A DNA stretch of 64,000 nt from an uncultured Roseobacter sp. GTDB taxonomy: Bacteria; Pseudomonadota; Alphaproteobacteria; Rhodobacterales; Rhodobacteraceae. The stretch is taken from positions 62,001 to 126,000 of the forward strand of contig NZ_CANKYM010000003.1 in NCBI RefSeq assembly GCF_947488185.1, in the 5' to 3' direction. This document shows, piece by piece, positions 53,176-60,909 of the stretch. Position 1 is the first letter of the stretch, and every line of letters starts with the position of its first letter. Below the pieces are notes generated by a model. The model saw only the letters and a program-made list of their open reading frames with translations, was not told the DNA's origin and searched no databases. The position numbers and the translations under genes were made by a program.

Positions 53176-53856
53176 ATGAAGCTTCTTTGGGGTCAATTGA
53201 TTGCTTTAATTCTCGTTCTTGTTGGGTGCGGCGAAACCGTTCCACATGACAAATCCCCCCGAATTCTCGCAATGGGGGATTCGATGATGGCATGGCACGC
53301 CGGGCGTGATCAGGGAATCGCGGATGGTGTCGAGCAGATACTGAATGAACCCGTCATCGATCGTTCCGTGGTTGGCGCGCGGGTCCTGTATCACCTGCCG
53401 GTGACAGGTGCGATGGGGCTGAACATTTCCAAGCAGTACGCGCGGGGCAATTGGGACTGGATTATTGTCAATGGTGGCGGCAATGATCTCTGGCTAGGCT
53501 GCGGGTGCAGCCGGTGCGACGGCAAGATGCAACGTATGATTGGCCCGAACGGGAAAGAGGGTGAGATCGCGCGCATGGTTCAAATGATGCGGCAGTCGGG
53601 TGCCCAAGTCATCTACGTCGGTTACCTGCGTAGTCCAGGAGTCGGCTCGATCATCGAGCACTGCCGGGACGAGGGCAATGAACTCGAGCGCCGTATTTCC
53701 CGCATGGCCAAGGCGGATTCGGGCGTGCATTTCGTGTCTTTGCAGGATCTTGTGCCGTATGGTGACAGGTCTTTCCATTCGGGCGATCGTATTCACCCGT
53801 CCAAAAAAGCCAGTAAGGCGATTGCCGAACGCATCGCCCGAATAATCGACCGCTAG
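53176..53856 (+). CDS. SGNH/GDSL hydrolase lipoprotein
   Basis: This 226-residue exported hydrolase starts at the ATG at 53176, giving a short lipoprotein signal peptide with lipobox LVGC (Cys18). The SGNH blocks are visible: MGDSMMAW (block I, nucleophile Ser), VNGGGNDLWLGCGC (block III, Asn) and HSGDRIHPSKKA (block V, Asp and His). Such enzymes are esterases or lipases, and some deacetylate cell-wall glycans. It would be anchored in the envelope. Its gene stands alone, converging on the dehydrogenase gene of the sulfonate operon with a 4-base overlap of ends. Confidence 0.85.
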   Translation: MKLLWGQLIALILVLVGCGETVPHDKSPRILAMGDSMMAWHAGRDQGIADGVEQILNEPVIDRSVVGARVLYHLPVTGAMGLNISKQYARGNWDWIIVNGGGNDLWLGCGCSRCDGKMQRMIGPNGKEGEIARMVQMMRQSGAQVIYVGYLRSPGVGSIIEHCRDEGNELERRISRMAKADSGVHFVSLQDLVPYGDRSFHSGDRIHPSKKASKAIAERIARIIDR

Positions 53857-54956
53857 CCAAAGGCGACGGGTAGTTTGGTCCGTCCCATCTGCGCCAATGT
53901 CAGTCCCACTTCCTCGGTAACCAATGCGGAGAAGCGGGCGAGCCCTGCTTCACCACCGGCGGCAATCGCAAACTGCATTGCGCGCCCGAAAAACGCAAAG
54001 CTGGCCCCCATCATGTAGGCTTTGACCACATCTTCACCAGACCTTAGCCCGGTGTCATAAAAGAGCGGGTACTCGGGCCCTACCGCCTTTCGGATCGCAG
54101 GCAAGGCGAGGATCGGGGGCGGGGCTGCATCCAATTGGCGACCCCCATGGCTGGATATTTGAATTGCATCCACCCCTTCGGCTTTCAGCCGCCTTGCGTC
54201 ATCGACATGGGTCACGCCCTTGGCAACCAGATTGCCGCCCCATTGATCCCGCAGACGTTTCAGGAAGTCCCAATCCGCGGCGGCCCGACTTTCCGTGCGA
54301 TCAAACTCGAAACCGGCTTCGGTAAAATTGGCCAAGGCAGGGGCGCCTGCAGCCAAGGTTCTCAAAGACCAGTGTGGATGCAGGGCGAAATCGATGAACT
54401 GCATCGGTCCGATCCGGAACGGCATTTTAAACCCGCGTCGCAATTCACGTGGGCGGCGACCGACCTCCGGAACGTCCAGGGTCATGACGAGCGTTCGGTA
54501 CCCCGCGGCCTTGGCCCGCTCGACCAGCCGTGTCGTTCCGCTGCCATCGCCACTGAAGTAGAGCTGAAACCACGCGTGGCCCTCCGCCGCCGCAATCAGC
54601 TTCTCCATCGAAGTGGACGCGACGGTGGACACGCCCAGGGGCACTTGATGTCGCGCTGCCATCCGCGCCAGCATCAGATCAGCACCCGGCGCGGACAGGT
54701 TACACATTCCCATTGGGCTGATGCCGAAGGGAACCAGCCCCGCGTGATCAAAAACAGGCACCGAAAGATCGCGGTCCCTTACGTTGACCAGAACGCGCGG
54801 CTGCAATTCGATGTCGCGGAGAGCGGCGAGGTTGCGGGCTTCTGCAACGCCGTTCCCTGCCGCCCCGTCGATGTAATCAAACACCATCCACGGAAGACGC
54901 CTGCGCGCAAGGCGGCGAGCATCTGCATAATCGTGGATGGCGTTTGCCCCTCCCAA
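53853..54956 (-). CDS. FMN-dependent alpha-hydroxyacid dehydrogenase/oxidase, last gene of the sulfonate operon
   Basis: This TIM-barrel flavoprotein of about 367 residues belongs to the lactate/glycolate oxidase family. It has the start RRRLPWMVFDYIDGAA, the WFQLYFSGD segment and the active-site HGGRQLD with the catalytic His and Arg. It follows the comE gene by four bases. In this operon it would oxidise sulfolactate to sulfopyruvate, the step done elsewhere by SlcD or SlcC; this is inferred from position. The start is unusual: the frame begins at TTG (54956), while GGGAGGGG lies 8 bases before an in-frame ATC (54938), so initiation may be non-ATG. Confidence 0.8.
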   Translation of the reverse strand: MGGANAIHDYADARRLARRRLPWMVFDYIDGAAGNGVAEARNLAALRDIELQPRVLVNVRDRDLSVPVFDHAGLVPFGISPMGMCNLSAPGADLMLARMAARHQVPLGVSTVASTSMEKLIAAAEGHAWFQLYFSGDGSGTTRLVERAKAAGYRTLVMTLDVPEVGRRPRELRRGFKMPFRIGPMQFIDFALHPHWSLRTLAAGAPALANFTEAGFEFDRTESRAAADWDFLKRLRDQWGGNLVAKGVTHVDDARRLKAEGVDAIQISSHGGRQLDAAPPPILALPAIRKAVGPEYPLFYDTGLRSGEDVVKAYMMGASFAFFGRAMQFAIAAGGEAGLARFSALVTEEVGLTLAQMGRTKLPVAFG

Positions 54957-54960
54957 GGGA

Positions 54961-55515
54961 TCAGGCCTGCACCGATTTCATAAAGCGGTCGCGGATCACG
55001 ACCGGGTCCATGGTGATGACGGGCAGTTTGATATTCCCACTGTCGCATTTGCACACGATGATGGTCATTTTCTTGCTGTCGATGGCCTTTTGAAGCACCT
55101 CGCCAGTGTCCTTGTCCTGACACTCGACAACGTTTTCGCAGCCACAGGCCTTGGCGACTGCCGCGAGCGATGTCTTTTTGCCTGCGTAGGTCGGCTGGTC
55201 GCCGGTAGAGCCATAAGATCCGTTGTCGACGATCAGCAGAATGAAGTTGTCGGCCACGTTGTTGGCAATGGTCGGCAATGTGCCAAAATTGGTGAGAACA
55301 GACCCATCCCCATCAATGGAGATGACGGTCTTGTCCTGCGCAAGAGCCACGCCGAGGCCGATGGAAGAAGACAAACCCATCGTGCCCAGCATGTAAAAGT
55401 TGGACGGCTGATCGTCGATCATATGCAGCTCTTGGCTGGGCAGACCGATGTTACAGACCACGAGATGATCCCGCAGGATCGGAGCGATTTCGCGTAAAAC
55501 TTCGGAACGGATCAT
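54961..55515 (-). CDS. comE: Sulfopyruvate decarboxylase beta subunit
   Basis: This 184-residue protein is the thiamine-diphosphate-binding half of sulfopyruvate decarboxylase. The TPP motif starts with GDGSVLTNFGTLPTIANN and ends in VDNGSYGSTGDQ. With ComD it converts 3-sulfopyruvate to sulfoacetaldehyde and carbon dioxide. The ATG at 55515 overlaps the comD stop by 4 bases, the standard coupling. Sulfoacetaldehyde would next be cleaved by Xsc, which is not in this window. Confidence 0.9.
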   Translation of the reverse strand: MIRSEVLREIAPILRDHLVVCNIGLPSQELHMIDDQPSNFYMLGTMGLSSSIGLGVALAQDKTVISIDGDGSVLTNFGTLPTIANNVADNFILLIVDNGSYGSTGDQPTYAGKKTSLAAVAKACGCENVVECQDKDTGEVLQKAIDSKKMTIIVCKCDSGNIKLPVITMDPVVIRDRFMKSVQA

Positions 55516-56018
55516 TGGTCGCCGTAGCCTCCCCAGAAGGACGCATCCGTGAGGATCGCCACAGGTTTGTTGCACATGAAGGTATATTTCAGGATCGTGT
55601 CGAGCTCATCCGCATCGCTTTCCTTGTGAAAGTGATAGGTCGGAATGTTGAGCTGGTTGAGCAGAGCTTTGGTGTGCACAGCCATTTCCACCTGACAGGC
55701 CACCGGCTCACGCAGTTCACCGCGGTAGGAGATCAGCATCGGCAGCGGCATCCGGTAGTATTGCGTCAGCGTCACCAGCGTATTGACCGTCACACCGATG
55801 GCGGTGTTCTGCATGATGATTGCAGGCCGCTTGCCGCCCATGAATGCACCCGCGCACAGACCCATGCCCTCGTCTTCCTTGTTGGAAGGGATGTGGTAAA
55901 TCTCCTCGCGCGCCTCGACTTCATCGATAACGCCGGCAAGCTGTTTGCATGGGACTGTGGTGACGAACTCGATGCCGTTGGCAACGAAGTCATCCACGAT
56001 TTTGGTACTGATGGACAC
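55512..56018 (-). CDS. comD: Sulfopyruvate decarboxylase alpha subunit
   Basis: This 168-residue protein is the pyrimidine-binding half of the decarboxylase. It has the start VDDFVANGIEFVTTVPCKQL, the NKEDEGMGLCAGAFMGG segment with the TPP-activating Glu, and QNTAIGVTVNTLVTLTQYY. It pairs with ComE (4-base overlap). The gene is 53 bases after the universal stress protein gene on the same strand and belongs to the hpsN operon. Confidence 0.9.
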   Translation of the reverse strand: MSISTKIVDDFVANGIEFVTTVPCKQLAGVIDEVEAREEIYHIPSNKEDEGMGLCAGAFMGGKRPAIIMQNTAIGVTVNTLVTLTQYYRMPLPMLISYRGELREPVACQVEMAVHTKALLNQLNIPTYHFHKESDADELDTILKYTFMCNKPVAILTDASFWGGYGDQ

Positions 56019-56071
56019 CTACGTACTCCTTGTGGTGAAACGCTGTATATTCAGCGTGTTATCGGGGAATT

Positions 56072-56476
56072 CTAACGTATTACATAAACAGAACAGGGCG
56101 CGTGACGCACGACGCGCGAGGCTGTTGAACCCAGAAAGAAATCACTCAGTCCGGGCTTGTGGGATCCGACGATGATGCAGTCTGCACCGATCTTCTTGGC
56201 ATAGCTTGTAAGGGATTGGCCCGGGTTGCCGTGCAGGAGCACCGGCTCGACATCCAGTGTGTTGGCCACCCGGTTCGCCAGCTTCTCTTTGGCACCATCG
56301 ACTGCGCGCTTCATCACATCCTCGGAGACATAGGCATTCACAGTGCTGTTCGGCATTTCATGGACGTGAACGGCTAGAATCTCCCCGTCATCTCCTTTTA
56401 GATGACGCGCCATGGCGAGCGCTTCTTCACTGATGCCGTGATCCAAAGCCAGCGAAACGATAATTTTCTTGTGCAT
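56072..56476 (-). CDS. Universal stress protein (UspA family)
   Basis: This 134-residue single-domain Usp keeps the ATP-binding pattern G-x2-G-x9-GS as IVGSHKPGLSDFFLGSTASRV. Usp genes are often found inside sulfonate and TRAP transporter operons of roseobacters, where they may sense energy state. It lies between the zinc alcohol dehydrogenase and comD genes on the same strand. Its exact function here is unknown. Confidence 0.88.
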   Translation of the reverse strand: MHKKIIVSLALDHGISEEALAMARHLKGDDGEILAVHVHEMPNSTVNAYVSEDVMKRAVDGAKEKLANRVANTLDVEPVLLHGNPGQSLTSYAKKIGADCIIVGSHKPGLSDFFLGSTASRVVRHAPCSVYVIR

Positions 56477-56520
56477 GTCGTGTCCTCATGTGCGACGGCC
56501 AATGGCCGATTGATCGGGCC

Positions 56521-57537
56521 TCAAGTGTCGGACGCGTGATGTTCCGGGGTCAATATGATTTTCGGTGCGGCCACAGTTCCGGCGCGAATGTCCCGAAACG
56601 CGTTTTGACCTTGCGAAAGGGGGCGCTCCTCCAGCCAGTCCAATGGGCCCAGCCGTCCGTCGAAAATTCCAGTAGCAGTGTCAACAAAGTCCTTGGCGGT
56701 ATAGGTGTAGGTGCCGATGAAGGTAATCTCCTGCAGGGTCATCCGTCTGATGTCGAGGCCCCCCGTTGCCTCGCCCAGACCAATGTGAGCAATCACACCA
56801 CCGGCGCGGGCAATGCGGCTCGCCGTCTCGCGGGTTGCGGCAAATCCAACACCGTCGATCACGAAATCCACCGATCCTTCCGGAGGCATTGCCGGCTCAT
56901 CCGGGGCGCAGACCTCGAAGCCTGCGACATCGGCCAGTCGGGCGCGGCGCACCTCATTGGGCTCGATTACGGTTATGTCACGCGCACCCTGCGCCGACAG
57001 CGAAAGCGCCGCACCGACGCCGATGGCACCGCCCCCGATTACAGCGCAGCGCAAACCGGACAGATCGCCGCCCAGAACCGCCCGACCCAGTCGGACGCCG
57101 TGCCAGCCGCAAGCAATCGGTTCCGCCAGCGCCGCATGCGCAAGCGGGACGTGATCTGGCACGGTCACCAGGTTTTGCAGCGGCATGGCGACATATTCGG
57201 CAAACGCACCTTGTCGTGGTGGCATAGAGATTATTTCCCGCTGCGCGCAAAGGTTTTCACGTTCAGCCTCGCAGTCTTGACAGTTTTGGCACGCGACCAA
57301 AGGGTTGATGGTAACGCGACGGCCGTCATCGGGCCCGCCAACCACAATACCCGCTGCCTCGTGTCCCAGGGTAAGCGGAGCGGGACGACGAGGATCATGG
57401 CCGAGGAATGCATGCATGTCTGACCCGCATATGCCGGAGGCCATGATGCGTACCAGCGCCTCGCCCTCGCGGGCTTCGGGCATGGGGCGGTCGATGTAAG
57501 ACAGTTCTTCGACGTCCGTGTACACAAGCGCTTTCAT
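56521..57537 (-). CDS. Zinc-dependent alcohol dehydrogenase of the DHPS operon
   Basis: This is a 338-residue medium-chain dehydrogenase. The catalytic zinc site has CGSDMH and GHEAAG, the structural zinc site CQNCQDCEAERENLC, and the NAD-binding part GGGAIGVGAALSLSAQGA. Its ATG overlaps the SDR stop by 4 bases (57534-57537). In DHPS pathways of Cupriavidus and Ruegeria two 2-dehydrogenases (HpsO and HpsP) interconvert the enantiomers of 2,3-dihydroxypropanesulfonate through a keto form. This protein and the SDR upstream probably fill those roles. Confidence 0.87.
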   Translation of the reverse strand: MKALVYTDVEELSYIDRPMPEAREGEALVRIMASGICGSDMHAFLGHDPRRPAPLTLGHEAAGIVVGGPDDGRRVTINPLVACQNCQDCEAERENLCAQREIISMPPRQGAFAEYVAMPLQNLVTVPDHVPLAHAALAEPIACGWHGVRLGRAVLGGDLSGLRCAVIGGGAIGVGAALSLSAQGARDITVIEPNEVRRARLADVAGFEVCAPDEPAMPPEGSVDFVIDGVGFAATRETASRIARAGGVIAHIGLGEATGGLDIRRMTLQEITFIGTYTYTAKDFVDTATGIFDGRLGPLDWLEERPLSQGQNAFRDIRAGTVAAPKIILTPEHHASDT

Positions 57538-58286
57538 TTCGCGGTGAAACCTCCGTCTACGAATAGGGTCTGTCCGGTCACATAGGCCGATGCCTCCGAG
57601 CAAAAGAACATAAGTGGCCCGTCGAGATCGGCGGGTTCGCCATTGCGCCCGATACAGGTCTGATCAGCATTGCGTTGCGCCAGTTCAGGGTTCGCAAAAA
57701 CCGGTCCCGTCAACTCGGTCCGAAAAAAGCCCGGCGCCAAAGCATTGGCTGTAATGCCATGGGTGGACCATGCCTCAGCCATGGCGCGGGTCATTTGTTC
57801 CACGCCGCCCTTAGATGCGCCATAGCTGATACCGCCCGGAAAAGCCCGGCGCGACTGCAACGAGGCAAAATTGATGATCCGGCCCCAACCGCTTTGTTTC
57901 ATGGCCGGCACCAGTTTCTGAGCCAGAAAGAATGGCGCAGCCAGATTGAGGTTCAACGTGGCGTCCCAGCCTTCGTCCGTAACCTCATCCGCTGTCTGAC
58001 GCGTGTTGATCCCCGCCGCGTTAATCAGGATGTTAATCGGCCCAAATGGTTTTTCCACTGCTGCGGCGATCCCACGGAGCGCGCGGCGATCAGAAAGGTC
58101 AGCACTTACCGTGGCTGTCTCCCCTGATGTTTCCTGCGTCCATGCTGCAAGCTGATCCGGTCGTCTGGCCACCCCGACGACCCGGCAGCCCGCACGTGCC
58201 AACAGGCTGGCTGCCTGACGCCCGAGGCCGCTGCTGGCCCCGGTCACGCAGGCTACTTTTCCGGAAACATCGAAGAGCGTGCTCAT
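57534..58286 (-). CDS. Short-chain dehydrogenase of the DHPS operon
   Basis: This 250-residue SDR has the cofactor motif TGASSGLG, NAAG, the active Ser in NFASLQSRR and the YGASK catalytic pair. I chose the ATG at 58286, five bases after the hpsN stop; a TTG overlapping the hpsN stop is a weaker choice. It probably acts with the zinc alcohol dehydrogenase to epimerise DHPS by oxidation and reduction at C2 (HpsO/HpsP roles). The gene order hpsN-SDR-ADH supports this. Confidence 0.87.
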   Translation of the reverse strand: MSTLFDVSGKVACVTGASSGLGRQAASLLARAGCRVVGVARRPDQLAAWTQETSGETATVSADLSDRRALRGIAAAVEKPFGPINILINAAGINTRQTADEVTDEGWDATLNLNLAAPFFLAQKLVPAMKQSGWGRIINFASLQSRRAFPGGISYGASKGGVEQMTRAMAEAWSTHGITANALAPGFFRTELTGPVFANPELAQRNADQTCIGRNGEPADLDGPLMFFCSEASAYVTGQTLFVDGGFTAK

Positions 58287-58291
58287 CGGGA

Positions 58292-59599
58292 TCAATCAGT
58301 TGCGGACAGGTCGAAGTTTTCTTCTGGGAAGTATTTGTGCAGTCGTGCGTCTGCCGTGCGTGCATGTCCTTCCATACCTTCGAGGCGGGAAATGCGTGCT
58401 GTTGCTTCTGCCACCGGTCTGGATCCTTCACGCGTTGCGCGCTGCCATGTGACGATTTTCATGTACTTGTGGACCGAAAGACCGCCTGTGTATTTTGCAG
58501 ATTGCGAGGTCGGCAGCACGTGGTTCGTGCCCGACGCCTTATCGCCGAACGCCACGGTGGTTTCCTCGCCCAGAAAGAGCGAGCCATAGCACTGCAGGCG
58601 ATCAAGCCACCACGGCAAATCCGCTGCCTGCACCGTCAGGTGTTCCGGAGCATAGTCGTCCGAACAGGCCGCCATTTCCTCGCGATCGGCGCAGACAATC
58701 ACCTCGGCGTAGTCGCGCCATGCGGCTTCTGCATTGGCGCGGTTCAATTCCGGCAGATCGGCAATCAGCCCGGGCACGATCTCCATGACTTTTTCTGCAA
58801 GAGCACGGTCATCGGTGACCAGCCAGACCGGTGAGTTGTACCCATGCTCTGCCTGACCGACGAGGTCTGTGGCGACAATGAACGGATCGGCGTCCTTGTC
58901 CGCGAGGATGAGGCTGTCGGTAGGCCCGGCGATCATGTCAATGCCTACGCGTCCAAAGAGGATGCGTTTGGCCTCTGCCACAAACTGGTTGCCCGGTCCC
59001 ACGAGGATGTCCGATTTGGGCAGACCGAACAAACCGAAGGTCATCGCAGCCACACCCTGCACCCCGCCCATCGACAGGATATTGTCGGCTCCGCAGAGGT
59101 TGGCGGCATAGATAATGGCTGGGTTGATCCCAACACCCGGACGTGGCGGCGAACAGGCAGTGATGTGCTGGCAGCCAGCAACTTTCGCCGTTGTCACTGT
59201 CATGATGGCGCTGGCGATGTGGCTATACCGACCGCCGGGTACATAGCATCCCGCGGCACGGCAGGGGATAGCCTTCTGTCCCGCAATCAGGCCTGGCACA
59301 ACTTCCAGTTCGACATCCTGCATGGTTGATTTCTGCGTCTCGGCGAAACGGCGCACGTTGTCATGTGCAAAGGCGATATCGTCCTTCAGTTTTTGCGACA
59401 CCAGAACCGACGCGGCGGCGATCTCTTCATCATTCAGAATGATGCTGCCCTGATAATTGTCGAATTTCTCGGCATACTTCAGTGCTGCTGCATCGCCGCC
59501 CGCCTCGATATCGTTGAGGATGTTCTGAACCGTTTCGCGCACATCGCCCGCATCCGTCATTGCGGTTTTTGCAGCTTTCTTGAGGTACTCACGAGCCAT
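58292..59599 (-). CDS. hpsN: Sulfopropanediol 3-dehydrogenase (histidinol-dehydrogenase family)
   Basis: HpsN is a zinc-dependent, NAD-linked four-electron dehydrogenase that oxidises (S)-2,3-dihydroxypropanesulfonate at C3 to sulfolactate. The 435-residue protein has the HisD fold with YVPGGRYSHIAS, GPGNQFVAEAKRILFGRVGI, zinc-ligand candidates GQAEHG, an Asp before KASGTNHVLP, and the His of EGHARTA. It differs from true HisD: AGPTDSL replaces the HisD GPSE pattern and QAEHGYN replaces QAEHDP, as in HpsN. No histidine genes are near, but comDE and two dehydrogenases are. It is the first gene of the operon, opposite a LacI regulator. Confidence 0.85.
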   Translation of the reverse strand: MAREYLKKAAKTAMTDAGDVRETVQNILNDIEAGGDAAALKYAEKFDNYQGSIILNDEEIAAASVLVSQKLKDDIAFAHDNVRRFAETQKSTMQDVELEVVPGLIAGQKAIPCRAAGCYVPGGRYSHIASAIMTVTTAKVAGCQHITACSPPRPGVGINPAIIYAANLCGADNILSMGGVQGVAAMTFGLFGLPKSDILVGPGNQFVAEAKRILFGRVGIDMIAGPTDSLILADKDADPFIVATDLVGQAEHGYNSPVWLVTDDRALAEKVMEIVPGLIADLPELNRANAEAAWRDYAEVIVCADREEMAACSDDYAPEHLTVQAADLPWWLDRLQCYGSLFLGEETTVAFGDKASGTNHVLPTSQSAKYTGGLSVHKYMKIVTWQRATREGSRPVAEATARISRLEGMEGHARTADARLHKYFPEENFDLSATD

Positions 59600-59767
59600 T
59601 TAAGGGATTCCTGTCTGATGATCCGGATCTGATTTCTGAGTGGAGAGGCATGCGTACGTTCGACAACCGCCGCGCCGTTCCGACAGCAATTGCGCATGAC
59701 GAAGTGTACATGACAACCTCCCAGACGGAGTCTGAACGGTGATCGAACAGCTCCTGTTGGGGTACTT

Positions 59768-59783
59768 ATGTAAGCGCTTACAT
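59768..59783. promoter_or_regulatory. LacI-type operator in the hpsN control region
   Basis: ATGTAAGCGCTTACAT is a perfect 16-base palindrome with the central CG typical of LacI/GalR family operators. It lies between hpsN and the LacI-family gene and should be bound by that regulator to control both. Confidence 0.82.
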
Positions 59784-59884
59784 TGATTCTTGCAAGTCTT
59801 TCCTCTTAAGGTCTTGAAAAGGTCGGGCGGTGTCTGCACCAGAAACTGCAAGCCTTTGACCGCAAAGGACGATACGATCCACGG

Positions 59885-60904
59885 ATGGCCCGAAATTCTG
59901 CCCCTACTCTTGAAGATGTTGCCCGGATGGCTGGTGTGTCGACCGCCAGCATCTCGCGGGCGTTGAACGACCCAGATAAAGTTGCCAAGCAAACGCGCGA
60001 CAAGATTGAGAAAGCGATCGAGGTATTGGGCTACACGCCTAACTTCGGCGGTCGAGCGCTGGCGTCGAACCGGACCAATACGGTGGGTGCAATAATCCCC
60101 AGCATGGCGAACGCAATGTTCGCCAGCGGTGTGCAGGCGTTTCAGGAGGTGCTTTCCGAAGCGGGGGTCAACTTGCTGCTGGCCAGCACCGGTTATGATC
60201 CGGAGCAGGAGCTCCGCCAGATCAAGGCGTTGATCGCCCATGGCGCGGACGGGTTGTTGCTGATCGGGGACGAACGTCCGCAGGCGACCCGTGATTTTCT
60301 GGCCAAGCGGCACGTACAGCACGTAATTTCGTGGTGCTTCAGGCCGCAGTCCGAGCAGACTTATGTCGGATTTGACAATCGCCAGGCGGCCTATGACGCG
60401 ACACGCCGCGTTTTGGCCATGGGTCATCGTCGGGTCGCAATGATCAGCGGTGTGCGGGATGGGAATGACAGGGCGCGCGACCGGCACATCGGGATTGAAG
60501 CTGCCATCACCGATTTCGGGCAAGGCGCCGCACTGCTACATGTAGAAGAAGCAAAGTATCGGCTGGAATTCGGCGGTGAGGCCTTTTCGCAGATTCTGGA
60601 ACGACCCGATACGCCGACGGTCATCATGTGCGGAAATGACGTGCTGGCGGCAGGGGCCCTGATGCGCGCGCGCCAGATGGGGATTGACGTGCCTGGCCGC
60701 GTCTCCCTTGTGGGGTTCGATGACATCGGGCTGGCGTCGGTGTCCAATCCGCCCTTGGCGACCGTGCGTGTGCCGCAGATTGAAATGGGACGCGCCGCGG
60801 CCAAAATGCTGCTTGCAAAACTGAGCGGGGACCCGATTGAGGTGCCAACGCCACTGTCCACCGAGTTCATTCATCGCGCGTCGCTGGCGGCACCGCCGCA
60901 CTGA
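59885..60904 (+). CDS. LacI-family transcriptional regulator of the DHPS operon
   Basis: This 339-residue regulator has an N-terminal helix-turn-helix and hinge (TLEDVARMAGVSTASISRAL at about residues 6-25) and a periplasmic-binding-protein-like effector domain (VGAIIPSMANAMFA, VPGRVSLVGFDDIGLASVSN). It is divergent from hpsN and a perfect LacI-type operator lies between them. It is expected to repress the DHPS operon and to release in the presence of DHPS or an intermediate; the effector is inferred. It converges on the oxidoreductase gene, five bases from its stop. Confidence 0.9.
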   Translation: MARNSAPTLEDVARMAGVSTASISRALNDPDKVAKQTRDKIEKAIEVLGYTPNFGGRALASNRTNTVGAIIPSMANAMFASGVQAFQEVLSEAGVNLLLASTGYDPEQELRQIKALIAHGADGLLLIGDERPQATRDFLAKRHVQHVISWCFRPQSEQTYVGFDNRQAAYDATRRVLAMGHRRVAMISGVRDGNDRARDRHIGIEAAITDFGQGAALLHVEEAKYRLEFGGEAFSQILERPDTPTVIMCGNDVLAAGALMRARQMGIDVPGRVSLVGFDDIGLASVSNPPLATVRVPQIEMGRAAAKMLLAKLSGDPIEVPTPLSTEFIHRASLAAPPH

Positions 60905-60909
60905 CCTGT

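Noticed and set aside
58292..59599. Histidinol dehydrogenase (hisD)
   Set aside because: Family-diagnostic positions (AGPTD instead of GPSE, QAEHGYN) and the neighbours comDE and two alcohol dehydrogenases fit HpsN, and no histidine biosynthesis gene is near.
59734..59748. GAAC-N7-GAAC (a LexA-type match) upstream of hpsN
   Set aside because: About two such matches are expected by chance in this window. It precedes a catabolic operon with its own LacI operator, and the spacer is GC-rich, unlike the two sites before repair genes.
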